DNA of 64,000 bases from Elgaria multicarinata webbii (taxonomy: Eukaryota; Chordata; Lepidosauria; Squamata; Anguidae). The stretch lies in assembly GCF_023053635.1 (NCBI RefSeq), contig NC_086172.1, positions 122,673,681 through 122,737,680 of the forward strand, read 5' to 3'. Each line of letters opens with the position of its first letter. Within the stretch, counting starts at the first letter, position 1. The position numbers and the translations under genes are program-made. Positions 46,461 to 59,281 of the stretch are shown here, piece by piece. The notes below the pieces were generated by a model, which worked only from the letters and a program-made list of their open reading frames with translations, ran no database searches and was not told the origin of the DNA.

Positions 46461-48584
46461 TTAAAACAACTATTCTGGGGTCAGTTAAAAAAAACAAAAA
46501 AAAATCAGCATACGTTGTTAACTGCCTGGGAGCTACTGGAAACCCAATTCCCCAAATATTCTTGCTGTCCACTGTTGACCCTTGACGTATCAATAATGAA
46601 CAGGAATCTGCCCTTAGTTTTAGTGCTCAGGGATACACATATACCCCAAGGGAGAAGATGGGCTCTTAGGTCTGTTATGTGAAAAAGATGAAAAGAAGTG
46701 CTGGGTTTAAGTTAAATATATGACATGGGAGCCAGATTTTTCTAAACTGGATAATTTGGAGTGTTTATGGACACCCTTTACATGAATCTCTGTTTTTGCT
46801 ACAACAAACTAACATGGCTACCACTCTGGAACTTCTTATAGATTGTCATCATGCAGATTTAATCCAAATCAGTCCCTGTCCCCCACACCAGCAGATCCTT
46901 GCATAGCCACGTCTTCTGCACCAGGCATTTTCTGCCAACAAACTGTACAATTAAACATTTCCTTAACATTTTCAGAATGTCATTCTTTTAGTCATACCAT
47001 CTGTTACTTGAAGTACAAACATGAGGACAAAGCATATGCTGTCCTTATAAATTTCGATGTCATGTTTTGCTCCATGGCACAAATTTCTAATTTAGTTTTT
47101 TTGTATCCAGCTGAGTAAAATGTCCATGAAAACAAAAACCAACTCGAAGTGCAGTAATTTCAGTAATTTTAAAATTAATGGTTGCCAACAAAAGAATTGT
47201 GAGTAATCTAACTGGCACCTATCTACATTAATTAAGGCAAAGACAGTTGATGGTCTTCCTTCCTACACATTTGTAGGAGGGAAGACCATCACAGCTTTGG
47301 AGGAAAATTAAGAGACTACCTGTTCCCTAGCCATTCTTTATCCAATCAACATTCCCGAGTCTTTTCCAGTGCTGTCAATTAACTTATTAATTGTGCCTAA
47401 TATTCTGCTTTCATTTTCCTGCACAGCCACCATGAATCTGCTCAGATGACATCTCTCCAGCTAGTGTTCCCATTGCTGGCAACTTTCCCCAGTGATTCCC
47501 AGTGCTCCTAGTGTTGCATTTTTTTTAGTTTGGCACCTATTGAATGGTAACAATGATAACATTGACAGCCGTGTCACAAAATCCTCCTCTCTGTAACTGC
47601 CCCATTTTAAATTACTTTCCCCATTGTTTTGTGTTTGTTCCTTCGTAGCTGAGCTCTTACTCTCTTCAGTGCTGGGCATCTTTTACAACTGAAGTAATTA
47701 AAAACAACAACACCTAACCATTCTGCCCACCTGTACAACAAAGTTATCCCTACCTTCATTCTTGAGGAGAGGAATATTGCTTCATGTGCACAGTGTTAGT
47801 CTATCACTAGGAGAATATTATTCCTTTCTCCACTCACACACTCATCATCATCATCATCATCAACAACAACAACAACAAAATGGAAAGACTTTTGGAGTGA
47901 GATGTGTATTTGTGAAAATCCTGCTGCTGTTTTATTTTTGGCCAATTTGCCATTTCTCTAATTGAAAAAGGTTTGGGATCTCTGTCCGAAATAATGTTTT
48001 TAGCTATCTTGTTGGCATCTGCTCTGATCATACTTTGCACAATTCAATGTATGAAATGAAAATGCTGTCTTTTCTCTCAGCTATTATTTCTATAGTTGAA
48101 GGATCACATCTCCATCTTTATTTCTCTGTGTTACCGAAAGTACCTGGGGATTGTTCCTTGCCCATGTATATAGTTGTAGTCCCTTGGTGGCAATATAACC
48201 CTTTACCCTCCGGATAAATAGCTCACAGTTTTTCAGTAGAAATGTTAGCATTTTCTTTTCAAGGTAATTGATTTCACCCACATCTGGAATCGGCCCTCTC
48301 ATGTAAAACTTGCTGGCAATCAGAGAATGCCAATATTGCATAGTCATTTAATGTTAGCCCATGTCAGTGGATTTCCCAAGGTCCAATAAATAGCAATGTT
48401 GGTCTCCAGTTAGTTACTCCTAGCTACTCCTAGCTACTTTTTGGAAAGAAATGAAATGATAAAGGCACAACCCTATATCAAATAGTTTTCCAACACTGCT
48501 TATATCAAGTAGTTTCACCTTTTAGATTCTGTTCCTTTACACATCAGCTGCTTTGCATGGGACCCCTTTCAATTTACATCAGAC
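46461..48584. other. No recognised gene
   Basis: Besides the hairpin at 47249 and an ATC/CAA microsatellite at 47843-47879, I see no gene or nameable repeat. Confidence 0.55.
47249..47290. repeat. Short perfect-looking hairpin
   Basis: GATGGTCTTCCTTCCTACA pairs with TGTAGGAGGGAAGACCATC across a 4-base loop with a single mismatch. Confidence 0.85.
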
Positions 48585-48935
48585 TGAGATGTTTTTGTTA
48601 CTGGTTGATTCAACTTTGGGGCCTTTTCTGTTGTGGCACCGTGGCTGTGGAATGAACTTTTTAGACGGGTTCGCCTGGTGCCTACTTTGTACTCCTTTCA
48701 GTGCCAGGTGAAGACCTTTTTATTTTCCCAGCATTTTAACATTCTAATCTATTAGGTCTGCTGTTTTAAATCTGTATTTTAAATTTGTTTATAGCTGCTA
48801 GGTTTTATTCTAGTTGTATTTATATTTGGCTTTAAGCTTCCATATTTTATGCTCTACCTTGTAGTTTTAATTTAATTTTTGTGAATGACCCAGAGAGCTT
48901 TGGCTATTGGGTGGTATAGAAATTAAATATAAAAA
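48585..48935 (+). mobile_element. L2-type LINE, truncated 3' end
   Basis: It has a decayed reverse-transcriptase C-terminus (near 48620-48725, ending GTGAAGACCTTTTTATTTTCC) and a 3' UTR. The UTR ends AATGACCCAGAGAGCTTTGG, then CTATTGGGTGGTATAGAAAT. Coding is lost to frame breaks. Confidence 0.75.
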
Positions 48936-49189
48936 ATACACTTCTCTGGAGAATTGCAGTTCATTTTTATTCCTAAAGCAAACATTGTAGGGTCTTCACT
49001 CTCTGAATTCCATTCAGTCAACCTCAAAACTGGTACCCTTTCATGTGCTTTATGTGAAATTATTTCTTTGATCAACTGTATTACTACTACTAATAATAAT
49101 AAGTGTACAAAATTAGGCACTGTGTGGAGAATGTGGATAGGGAGACATTCCCCCCCTCTCATAACACTAGAATCCATGAACCTGATTGG

Positions 49190-49470
49190 TGGGGGCTTCA
49201 AGACTGATAAAAGGAAGCGCTTCTTCACACATAGATAAACTATGAAATTCGCTACCACAAGATGTAGTGTGGCCACCTATTTGGATGGCTTTAAAAGAGA
49301 GTTTGACAAATTCCTGGAGGAAAAGTTTATCAATGGCTTCTCATCTTGAAGGCTATGTGCTATCTCCAATATCAGAGGCAGTATGTCTATGTACATCAGT
49401 TGCTGGGGAAAATGGGTAGGAGGGTGCTTATGTTCTCCTTGTGGGTTTCCAGTGGGCAGCTGGTTGTTGT
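49190..49470 (+). mobile_element. Sauria/BovB-associated repeat
   Basis: It has GCTACCACAAGATGTAGTGT, then TTTGGATGGCTTTAAAAGAG, ACAAATTCCTGGAGGAAAAG and TATCAGAGGCAGTATG. It joins the kind of sequence seen at 57835-57960 to that at 8290. I take it as one longer family whose pieces recur here. Confidence 0.65.
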
Positions 49471-51840
49471 TGCTATCTTGCAACCTATGATACAAATAGG
49501 AGCCAGTTCTCAACTATAGTCTAAAACAAGGTCACTAAAAAAGAGAACAATGGGAAGGGAGGGGGCAGTTTGATAAATGAGCATTTGTGGTCAGTGCCAG
49601 ATATTCATGTAAAACTCAATCTCATTATCCAAATGAGTTCTAACATGTCATCCTAATGATGCCCAAAGTTGATGGTTTCTAACCCATATCCCTCCAATGA
49701 CACTGTGAAATACTTGTGGATTCGTGAGCTGTGGCAGCAAAGAAGGATATAAGGGCATGATCCAACTTTCATTGATTTCAGTGGGAACGTTAAGCATGGA
49801 AAACCCAAGTGCCAAAACTTAAAAGTATGGCTAGCAGTTTTCAGTTTTTAATCTGGGGCAGAAACACTAAAGGGTGGGCAGAGTGAGGTGGCTGACTCAG
49901 CCATATGATTTTTGGATAGCATGTAAAGGCAGCATATTGTTCGCTTTTTAATTAGTTATTAGTGTATTTTTACTCCCAAGAAGAGGCGCTTGTGGGATTT
50001 TCTGCTTCAGATGCCAGAATAAATCAGGCAGTCTTGGCTACTATGCATCTTCAATTGTTGGTGGGTGCGCGGGAGGGAGGCACTATTTGCAATTCCGTTC
50101 CAGGCAGCAAAATGCCAGCCCTGATAAGTGGCGCTTGATGATGAGGATGATGTTGAAGAAGAAGAACCCGGTTCCTTGGAAATAGTGTTTTGGAAGCAGG
50201 ATGGAAAGTTCTTTCTCTAGGTGTCTGGAGGGCTTCTGCTTTCTGTGAGGCATCAGAGATAACTATATCTCTGCATTTGTACTATATCTTTTTGCACTTG
50301 TACTAAACAGCAAGAAGTCAAACCTTACGGCTGAGGGGCTCAACCTCACCTCCAAATTATGTGCACCCTAGTGTGCTATGGGAGAACGGGAAGCACATGC
50401 CAAGAAATCAATCAATCAATGGCTCTTGTGGTGAAGCTGCCTGATTTGTCACAGACATGGTTCACTCCTCTGGTCTTGCCTCCTTCCCATCAGTCTTTGC
50501 TGGGAGAAGATATTTTTGCTGTGTCCTACATTGGTTGTATCACTCCCTATATAGCAGAATCACCTGCTCTCTGAGGAAGTTGCCCATTGCATCTCTGTGA
50601 TGAGATGCAAGGTCTAGGCTTCCTTCCAATGACCAAGGTGAGCAAATATGGGGTAGGGTGGGGTTCCCTCTGAGGGCAGCTCATGCTTATTCTTATATAA
50701 TCCAAATGGAAACATATCAAGTGCAAGAGAGAAGTGTATCTCTACTTTTAATTCAGAGAATGTGTACCTTAGCTGACTCAAGTTTGCAGACAGTGCTTTG
50801 GACTATGTAGGTTCACATCTTAAAACAGGGACTGCATCTTCATCTCAGTGCATAGTGAGAACATAGAGAACAGTGCATAGAAAACAGTTTTTGAGCCTAA
50901 GAGGAATATTCTTTGGGTCTGAGGCAGGGGTGGACTGAAGCGGTGGTGAGGGGCGAGTTCCAAAATAATGTGAAATATACACATTTTTCAGCCCAAGGAC
51001 CAACTTCATTTCTGCCTAGTCCTTTGGGGGATTATCACTACCCCCTTCTCTGTACCTCTCTTTCTCTTTTCCCTTTCTTTTTGTCACTCTATCAGCCCTT
51101 TCCTCCTGCCAGGCTTATATAGATCTTCAGGTTCCCCACCACCACCACCACCACCATGCTTCAGCCCCTTCTTTCCTGTCCTACCTCCTCTCTCTTTTCC
51201 TCTCTGTGGACTAAGGGACCACCTCTTTCTCCATGTTCAAAGAAGAATGGGAGTGATGGAGAAAGAGAGAAGGTCTCTTCTTCCATGGCCAGTTCACTGT
51301 GCAAATGGGACATGTTGTGGGTGCCTGGCCAAGTGGAGGTTTGGCCTCATGGGAGAGATGGCAGGCTGGATGGGGACGCTTAGAGGTCTGGAACTGGTCT
51401 GCAGGCATAGTTTCCCAACATTGGCCTAAGGGCTCAAAACCTAATTCAGTCAATCACATTTACCATTTCATAAGAAATGTAAGAACAACCTGAAGAATCC
51501 AGCTGGATCAGACTAAAGGTCTATTTAATCCTGAATCATGTTCCCCATGTTGGTCAACCAAATGCTTCTACGAAGTCCACAAGTAGGATATGAGGTCAAT
51601 AGACTTTGCCCAGTGTGGCTTCCCAGGAAGTTATATACCAAGGCATAGTGCCTCTGAATCTGGATATAGCCAACATTACTAGTAGCCTTATCCACCTTGA
51701 GTTTGTCTATTCCCCCTCTGAAGTCATCTACCTTGAGCCAGGTCCCAACAGTTGTCAATACCATTATAAACCATAATAAAGCAGTAGTGTAGCCTTGTCT
51801 GAGTGGCCATCACCATATCCAAATTCCATAAGTTAACTAT
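49471..51840. other. No recognised gene
   Basis: I see a CCA tract at 51138-51157 and no exon or nameable mobile element. Several short open frames lie here without recognisable content. Confidence 0.5.
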
Positions 51841-51981
51841 GGCCATAGCTAGACCTAAGGTTTATCCCTGGATCGTCCAGGGGTCAAACCTGTTCATCTA
51901 GGTGACACACAGAGGATCCAGTGCTCAGACAGGGGTGAACCTTGGATGATCCCAGGAGAAACCTTAGGTCTAGCTATGGCC
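51841..51981. mobile_element. Harbinger-like MITE, copy 4
   Basis: The ends are GGCCATAGCTAGACCTAAGG and its inverse, with TAT on both flanks. Relative to copies 1 and 2 the middle is in the opposite orientation. Confidence 0.9.
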
Positions 51982-53425
51982 TATATGTTTGGTGAAGAAG
52001 TAGCTCCTTTTGTCTGCCTTAATCTCTCACCAGTCAGTTTCATTGGCTGACCCCAGAGTCTGGTATTATGAAAGAATTCTCTTTCACATTATCCCATATA
52101 GATTTTCCCTAGAACTTGTGAATATCTGTTATGTTCAAAATCTCCCACAATAATATATTTTGTGTGCACATTGTCTCCTATTCCTTCACATGAATATTGC
52201 TTTGGGAAAAGCTGCAGGAGACAGGAAGATTTCCTATGATAACCAATTCACATGAAATCATATTTTCCCAGACTCTATGGGTCTTAAAACTATTCATGGA
52301 TGTCATGTTCTCCTTATGGAACTACACAGAGCAACTTGAACTCACGATGTATTACCAGTTTTCCAGTTAAGTAAATCTGCAACTTGCACATGTCACTCTG
52401 CATCCACTTCTACATTTGCAGAGAGCAGTTTCTTTCAGATATTTCCTTGTAACGCTCTGCTATATTCAGCCAAAAATGGTTATTGAAGCACAAACACCAC
52501 ATCAGCCCACTCAGCCTTTCTATCTCTGGCATGCATGCACACCCACAGCCAGTCTTTCACTCACAAATCTATACATATATCACGTGTGTGTTTCAGAACA
52601 CAGAGAGACTCTAGTCCTATTCATAGGGATGGAGCGAGTGCCTGACTGGGTCCAGGAGTCCAGTGGACTACTCTGCACCCACCTGCCGGACCCTGCTTGG
52701 TGAGCCGCTCAAGCCCCCAGCACGTACCGGATCTGTCCAGTAGTGCCTGGCAGCCCATAATATTGCATAAATAGCTATTTTACTGCCTCCATTTGCATAA
52801 GAATCAATTTACAGAAAACATGACTTACCAATTTTATGCAAATAGACACTTGCTGAAGTTATGAGCATCTGACGGCTGCTTGCGGATGGGTCTAGTAAGG
52901 GCTGGGGGCTTGTGAGCGGGTCTGGGGCTCACATGCGGGGGCAGCAGCTCACCAAGAACATGGAAAAACTTCTATGCAGTCATTCCAAAACTAGTTAAAG
53001 CAACATGTGAGCAAGGAATGGGACTGTGCCAAGTAGCTCCACTTCCAACATCACATGTGCTGATTAGCCCCACCCTCTGGCATCCACCAGTGTGAACATC
53101 AGCAGAGAGACGGCCTTTGCGCACACAGCTCTAAGTGCAGAGGTTCCCATGTGATCCAGAACACTGCACTATCAGAGTTCCGGATCATGTGGAAACCTCC
53201 ACATCAACAGCTGTATGCATGAATGCCCCTTCTCTGCAACTATTCAGGTGGATGCCAGAGGAGGAGCTAATGGGCACATGTGGTGTCAGGGTGTGTGAGT
53301 ATTGCTTTAACAAGCTTTTAGAATGACTGAATCTGGATTCTGTTTTGGAAGAAAGCTGGAGTTGGTTACATTTTGGATACATGCTGACCTTGCAGGCATC
53401 TTGGAATTTGTCTTTAATGTATTCG
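51982..53425. other. No recognised gene
   Basis: I see nothing nameable. A near-repeat of ATCCAGA/TCCGGATCATGTG words at 53150-53195 forms a weak inverted pair. Confidence 0.45.
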
Positions 53426-53463
53426 CCTGTTTGCTTCGGCTATTGGGCGGTATAGAAATGCAA

Positions 53464-53498
<35 letters not shown>

Positions 53499-53500
53499 AT
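53426..53500 (+). mobile_element. L2-type LINE tail with (AAAT)n
   Basis: It reads CTTCGGCTATTGGGCGGTAT, then AGAAATGCAATAAATAAATA, ending in about nine AAAT units. Confidence 0.8.
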
Positions 53501-53958
53501 CATCTATAGACTTTCTCTTACACCGATATAATGTATTGGATATCCCCTTCTCATAAGTTCTGTGTGGTGAATTGTCAGTTCAACTACTAAAGAACACCCT
53601 CTATATTGAGTTTACAGAGTTCACTCCAGTGTAGATTTTAAGGGTGACACTAGATATGTCTGATATGGGGTTCCATGACAGGGAATATTGTCTTTAAAAA
53701 ACAACACCCAGCTGCAGGGGATTTTTTATCAGGGCCATGGTATGAGGGAGAGGTGGGTTGCCCACCCCCAGTGTTTGCCTCTCTGCTGTTGTCAAGCCTT
53801 AGCTGCAGGCAGCAATGCAATCTGAGCAGGAGCCAGGAACCAGAAGCTGTGGGACAAGTCAGGAGTCAGGACTGGTTGAAGGAACAAGCCAGGAGTCAGG
53901 ACCAAAGAATAACCAATGATACAGGCTGGTGGCTCTGATGTGAGTGGGATGCTGAATC

Positions 53959-54048
53959 CTTGGATAGTTCTTTTAGAGTTCTGACTGGTTTTGACTGAAA
54001 CCCAGAGCAGAAGCACTACCCCACTGATATCGGAGCCACCAGACTCCC
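53959..54048. repeat. Unclassified repeat, copy 2 of 2
   Basis: It matches 8911-9000 (TTTAGAGTTCTGACTGGTT, CCCCACTGATATCGGAGCC). Confidence 0.6.
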
Positions 54049-54204
54049 CCGGGTGCAGGAACATGCCAGCCAAAGCTTGTGAAGACCATGTTGCTCCAGC
54101 CAGGCTCAGCTGGAACAGGAAACAACTCTGCTGGGCAAGCACATGGGGCAGCTACACACAGATCCTGGAGTGGACATCATTAAGGCACCAGGGTGGGTGG
54201 GTCC

Positions 54205-54555
54205 AGGTGTCTTAGGGCCCTTAGGCAAGACACCCTCCATGGGCCTCCTGTCTCAGTGAGCCTCCGTTCTTACCACCATCATCACCAGCTCCTGTTGCTC
54301 CTCCTCCTCCTCCTCCTCCTCCTCCTCCTCATTACCACTACCATCTGCTTGCATGACAGGCAGTTAGCCAACAAGCATGAAGGCAGTAGCATCTACTACT
54401 TGTCCTTCTCACTGTCTCTTTTAGTTGGGCCAGAATGAAAGGCAAGGAGGTTGCATTGGTGAAGAGGAGGAGTGAGTCCAGGGAGCTCTTGTCAATGGGT
54501 CCCTGCTGGGTGTGGGCCCTTGACAAGAGCCCAGCCATGCCTACCCTGGACACCA
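54205..54555. repeat. Unclassified repeat, copy 2 of 2
   Basis: It corresponds to 15470-15795, with a (TCC)n expansion at 54299-54331 in place of the GCT run of the other copy. Confidence 0.55.
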
Positions 54556-54614
54556 GCCCTGATGGGCACCCATTCAAACAGAGATCTAAAAATCAGGAGG
54601 GTCCGCTCCTCTAC

Positions 54615-54931
54615 GGTGACCATATGAAAAGGAGGTCAGTGCTCCTGTATCTTTAACAAGTGTAGAGAAAAGGGAATTTCAGCAGGTGTCATTTGTATGC
54701 ATGCAGCACCTGGTGAAATTCTCTCTTCATTGCAACAGTTAAAGCTGCAGGACCCCTGCCCTCTTGACCAGATACAAAAGTGGGTGGGGCTCTTACACCT
54801 TTAAATGTTGCGATGAAGAGGGAATTTCAGCAGGTGCTGCATGCACACAAATGACACCTGCTGAAATTCCCTTTTCTCTACAATTGTTAAAGATACAGGA
54901 GCCCTGTCCTCCTTTTCATACGGTCACCCTA
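54615..54931. mobile_element. 310-bp four-module foldback element, copy B
   Basis: It runs from GGTGACCATATGAAAAGGAG to its inverse CTCCTTTTCATACGGTCACC, with internal AGGGAATTTCAGCAGGTG modules in both orientations. This is the clearest copy. Confidence 0.85.
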
Positions 54932-54999
54932 CCCTCCTCCCCACCCTGCTACTTGTTTGCATTGGTAAGTGCTGCTCATGTGGGATAGAAAATGGAAGA

Positions 55000-56117
55000 G
55001 AATCATGATTAACTCAAATGGACATTCTACACAATCTAGATGTATTTATAGTGATATCACAGATCCAGGAAAAAAGTGGGAACATAGTGATGCTTTGCAC
55101 ATACAATATTTGGCGTGATGTCCCTGGCATCTCTGGGAGCAGGGCTGGGAAAGACCTACGGTTGTGGCCTCAAGCTGAGTTGCTTCCTACAATGCTGTAC
55201 TGAGCTTAGTTATTATTATTCTCATAAGCAGGATTTGCTCATGTCAACCAACTTTTATAACACTACCACTGAGACACCTCCTGTAATACCGAGCAGTTCT
55301 GGTTGTGTGGATATAAACCAGGGGTATGCAACGTAGTGCCCACGGGCCCCAAAGTGCTCCCAGCCACTGTTTGTGCACCCACCAAGGTGCCCTATCCCTC
55401 CCACTTTTAAAAATATAAATAATTAACACTTTTGTCTTACCAGCGCCTGGGATTGATTTGAAATAGGTTTCTTTTGGTCCTGAAAATTGTGGGTTCAAAG
55501 GAATTGTTTAGTGTGTTGGGACTCAGACCCCACTTCTGCCATGTCCTCAGTCTTTTGGGAAGATTACTTGTCCTTTGCCACACATCCCATGGCAGCATCC
55601 ATTTTGTGCCCAGGGCAATGTCTCAAATTGCCACATGTTCTCATGGCTCAAAAATGGCTATCTACTCCTGGTGTGTGTGTGTGTGTGTGCGTGTGTGAAA
55701 GAGAGAGAGAGAGAGACAGTGACATTATTGAACCATGCCTGTGGTGCATTAGAAGTTTACAAAGAGCTCAATGTATCACATCCCATGCGATCCGATTATA
55801 TAAGAACATAAATCAGCAATGGGCATTTTGAAACACCAAGGAACTCTAAATAATTCTAAATGGAATACTAATGTTGTTTGCCTTTTTTAAATGAAGAGAA
55901 TGAAAACAGTATAATTGCTTATATAAAAGCATGTATGAAGGTTAGGGGAGGAGGATACTGTAATATAAAACTGATTTACACTTGCGCATTTAGAGAAGCA
56001 TTTTAAAACCTTTGGTCCAAACTGAGAAGCATTTGTGATACCCTTCCACCACCTACTGGTTATTTAGGGGATTGGTTGGGTGTGTGTGTGTGCAAGCAAT
56101 CACAGACTGATATTAAT
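55000..56117. other. No recognised gene; GT/GA microsatellite
   Basis: A GT run passing into GA lies at 55671-55716. A likely hAT-type end (CCAGGGGTATGCAACGTAG) lies at 55318. I see nothing else. Confidence 0.5.
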
Positions 56118-56133
56118 TTTTTTAATAAAATTA

Positions 56134-56192
<59 letters not shown>

Positions 56193-56230
56193 TATAGCAC
56201 CATCAATGTACATGGTGCTGTAGGGTTGGA
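56118..56230 (-). mobile_element. L2-type LINE tail, reversed, with (TTAT)n
   Basis: ATT and TTTA arrays lead into TATATAGCACCATCAATGTA then CATGGTGCTGTA, the inverse of the tail seen at 12900 and 29080. Confidence 0.85.
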
Positions 56231-56472
56231 AATTTCTTCCTTCTCCAACCTCTTCCCCAACTAGGGTTAGAGCACATGTGCGAAATTGCTTCCCTCCCAA
56301 GTGGATTAAGAGACTGTCATGTTCACTTTTATATGTTTCAGCCTCATGGCAGGACTATATCACCTCAGTCTTCATGTAGGACAGGGATGCAGCCTACACA
56401 GAGAATTTACTGTGGTGCTATTGCACTTCACACACAGGCATGACACATGACGTTACCCCCAATCTGTATCAA

Positions 56473-56581
56473 TATTAGATTGTAAGCCTATGCGGCAGGG
56501 TCTTGCTATTTACTGTTTTACTCTGTACAGCACCATGTACACTGATGGTGCTATATAAATAAATAATAATAATAATAATAT
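56473..56581 (+). mobile_element. L2-type LINE tail
   Basis: It has TTAGATTGTAAGCCTATGCG, then GCAGGGTCTTGCTATTTACT, CAGCACCATGTACACTGATGG and an AAT tail. Only the last 110 bp is present. Confidence 0.85.
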
Positions 56582-56861
56582 CAGTTCTGTGTTTTCTTGC
56601 CATAAACTCCACATTTTTGCAAAGTCCTTTTATGACAGATTTTCTGCTTACCACAACTTCCACACATTTTGGTACTCAATATGTCCTACACCTGTGGTAA
56701 TATTCTGGGGGAGGAGGATTGGCTTCAGCACTGCAAGGAGGAACAGAATGTTAGATCCGCTAAGGGTGGACTGGACAGGAATGAAAGGGGTTAACTCTTC
56801 CTGTCAGCTTCACCTTCCCTCTGATGGACATCAGGATTTTGTTTAATAATGCGTACCTGTG

Positions 56862-57445
56862 CATCATCACACCTTCGAATAAGCTTAATGAATGAGACAT
56901 ATTCTCTCCTTTGTCCTTTTTATTTCTTTGCCTCAAGGAATAACTAGCTGACACAAGGAGCCATGTCTGCTCAGAAGTACATCACATTCTCTTCAATTAG
57001 GCTTTTTTAAAAATCATTTTTTTATTGTGAATTTACTCCTGAGAAAGTCAGTTGCTTTTGCGATGCCTTTTAAAAAAACAAATAAATCTCCATGCATCAT
57101 TGCATCATCACACCTGCAAAGGCTTAATGAATATCAAATAATAAAAAAAGGAAGAAAACTTGATGTCCCCAGATGGAGAGAAGGAGCAATGCTATTTCCC
57201 CTTCTCCTGTCTTTTTGATTCTCTCCTTTGTCCTTTTTATTTCTTTGCCTCTAGGAACAATTAGCTGCAAATGCACTGATAACCATGTCTCCTCAGAAGC
57301 AAATTACATTCTCTTCAGTGAGTCTTATCTCTGAGAAAGTTAGCATGTTGCTTTTGGAATGACTTTTAAAAAAACACCTCAATTCTTTCACATCAAGCTT
57401 AATGTATGTTAGGGGGAAAAAAGGAAGGGAACTTGTTGATGCTAT
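56862..57445. repeat. Tandem duplication, 317-bp period
   Basis: TTCTCTCCTTTGTCCTTTTT begins at 56902 and again at 57219. Matching downstream words follow in each copy (ATTTCTTTGCCTC, CATGTCT-CTCAGAAG, ACATTCTCTTCA, CTGAGAAAGT, CTTTTAAAAAAAC). The 5' partial unit repeats GCATCATCACACCT. About 1.8 units are present, with roughly 10-20% divergence by eye. Confidence 0.85.
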
Positions 57446-57721
57446 GTGGTTCTGTTGTGGACTCCACTCACATATGCATGAAATAATGTGTTTTCCCAGC
57501 AAGAGTGGTTTTTTCTGCAACTATATATTGTATTAGCGTGTTTAGGGATGGTAGCAGTGCCTTCGGCATGAAGTTTTCTCTCATCAGAGCTCTAGGGTGG
57601 CCAGTTCAAAGCAAGCCTTGGATTACGTGAAGAGCTAGGCAAAGACCGGTGACTAACCAGAGGTCTCCATATTCCAGAGTTCCCAGATCGATTAGGCAGA
57701 AGATGGGAACCACTGCCAGGG

Positions 57722-57815
57722 GCTATGTTAATGTATACATGTCTACTCATAAGTATGCCCCACTGGGTTCAATGGGACTTACTTCCAGGTATGTGTGTAT
57801 AGGATTGCAGTTGTA
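57722..57815. mobile_element. 'TAGGATTGCAG' foldback element
   Basis: It has ATGTCTACTCATAAGTATGC, then GGGTTCAATGGGACTTACTT and GTGTATAGGATTGCAG, the family layout. Confidence 0.7.
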
Positions 57816-57834
57816 GCTCCTTCTGATTTAAGAG

Positions 57835-57960
57835 ATAAACTACGGAATTTGCAACCACATGACATAGTGATGGCTACCCATTTGGATGGCTTTAAAAGGG
57901 AGGTAGACAAATTCCTGGAGGAGAATGCTATGGCTGCTAGTTGTGATGGCTATTTGCCTC
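57835..57960 (+). mobile_element. Sauria/BovB-associated repeat fragment
   Basis: It has TTTGCAACCACATGACATAG, then CATTTGGATGGCTTTAAAAG and GACAAATTCCTGGAGGAGAA, matching 49240-49340. Confidence 0.65.
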
Positions 57961-58740
57961 ACAGAAGCAGTAAGCCAAGAATTGTGTTTCTAACTGTGCA
58001 TTGACGTACAGGTGGCTAAGGTGATCCTTAAGGCAAATGCAACTTGTGAACTGGGAAATATCTCAGACATTTCAGAGCAGAAACGAGAGAGGAAGCATTG
58101 GCGACTTGTACTTGCTCTGTTTTTCTGGGTCTCTTCCGAAAAGGAGAGATGCTCACAGGCGAAGCAGAGAGCTGCCCATTGCGTCTGAGAGCATGCAGAT
58201 CTCCCCTTCAGATGAGGCTTGGAATCCTTGGGAGGGGAAGACACTCTTGTTCCCTCTTCCTCCACTCTTTTGGAACATCCCAAGTGGCTTAAAGACCATT
58301 TGCCAAACATGACAGAGGCTCAGTCTACATGCCTTTAAGCACATGGTGATGATTATTTTAAAAAAGGCGGAGGAAGCAAAACCTTACAGGACCATTGTAT
58401 GATGGACAGGGGTGGGGGGAGTTGTTGAATTGATGTCAGAGCCCTGCTGGATCAGACTGAGGATCCATCTAGTTCAGCATCTTTGTTGCCAACAGTAACC
58501 AGACAGAAGTTTCTGGGATGTTCACAACCAAGAAAGGTTTCTGTCCTCCCTTTCTTGTCTGTCAGACATGGCCTCTGCATATGACCGTTCTATTTGGCTA
58601 CTGTGCCTCATATTCATTTATAGATCAGTCCTTATAGACAAAGACACACTCCTCTAGCATGGACATGAGTTGCCAGTGTAGCACAGATGTGTTTGGCAGG
58701 GGGAGCAGGCCTCTTGTCTTGATATGTTTTAAGGATGTTT
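57961..58740. other. No recognised gene
   Basis: A SINE-like word (TCAGACTGAGGATCCATCTAG) lies near 58455. Otherwise I see nothing nameable. Confidence 0.45.
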
Positions 58741-58749
58741 TAAAGATGT

Positions 58750-58892
58750 TTTAATCATGTGTGCTATGTTTTTAATCACTTTTTAACGTGTATTTTAAAT
58801 CATGTTTTATACTGTTTGTTTTATATTTTGAATGGTTTTAGTTTTTGTGAACGGCCCAGGGAGCTTCGGCTATTGGGTGGTATAAAAATGCA

Positions 58893-58939
<47 letters not shown>

Positions 58940-58945
58940 CACCAG
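58750..58945 (+). mobile_element. L2-type LINE tail with (AAT)n
   Basis: TGAACGGCCCAGGGAGCTTC, then GGCTATTGGGTGGTATAAAA and about 15 AAT units. The 310-bp foldback element copy C starts just after it. Confidence 0.8.
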
Positions 58946-58960
58946 TTGCTGGAGCGCATG

Positions 58961-59281
58961 GGTGGGAGACCATATGGAAAGGAGGACAGGGCTCCTGTAT
59001 CTTTAACAATTGTATTGAAAAGGGAATTTCAGCAGATGACATGTGTATGCATGCAGCTCCTGGTGAAATCCCCTCTTCATCACAACAGTTAAAGATGCAG
59101 AAGCTATACTAGAGTGATCAGATAGAAAAGAGGGCAGGGCTCCTTCAGCTTTAACTATTGTGATGGAGAGGGGATTTCACCAGGTTCTCCATATATACAA
59201 ATGACACCTGCTGAAATTTCCTTTTCAATACAACTGTTAAAGATACAGGAGCCCTGTCCTCCTTTCCATATGGTCACCCTA
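58961..59281. mobile_element. 310-bp four-module foldback element, copy C
   Basis: It runs from GAGACCATATGGAAAGGAGG to its inverse CCTCCTTTCCATATGGTCAC, with the same four internal modules as copies A and B. Confidence 0.85.
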
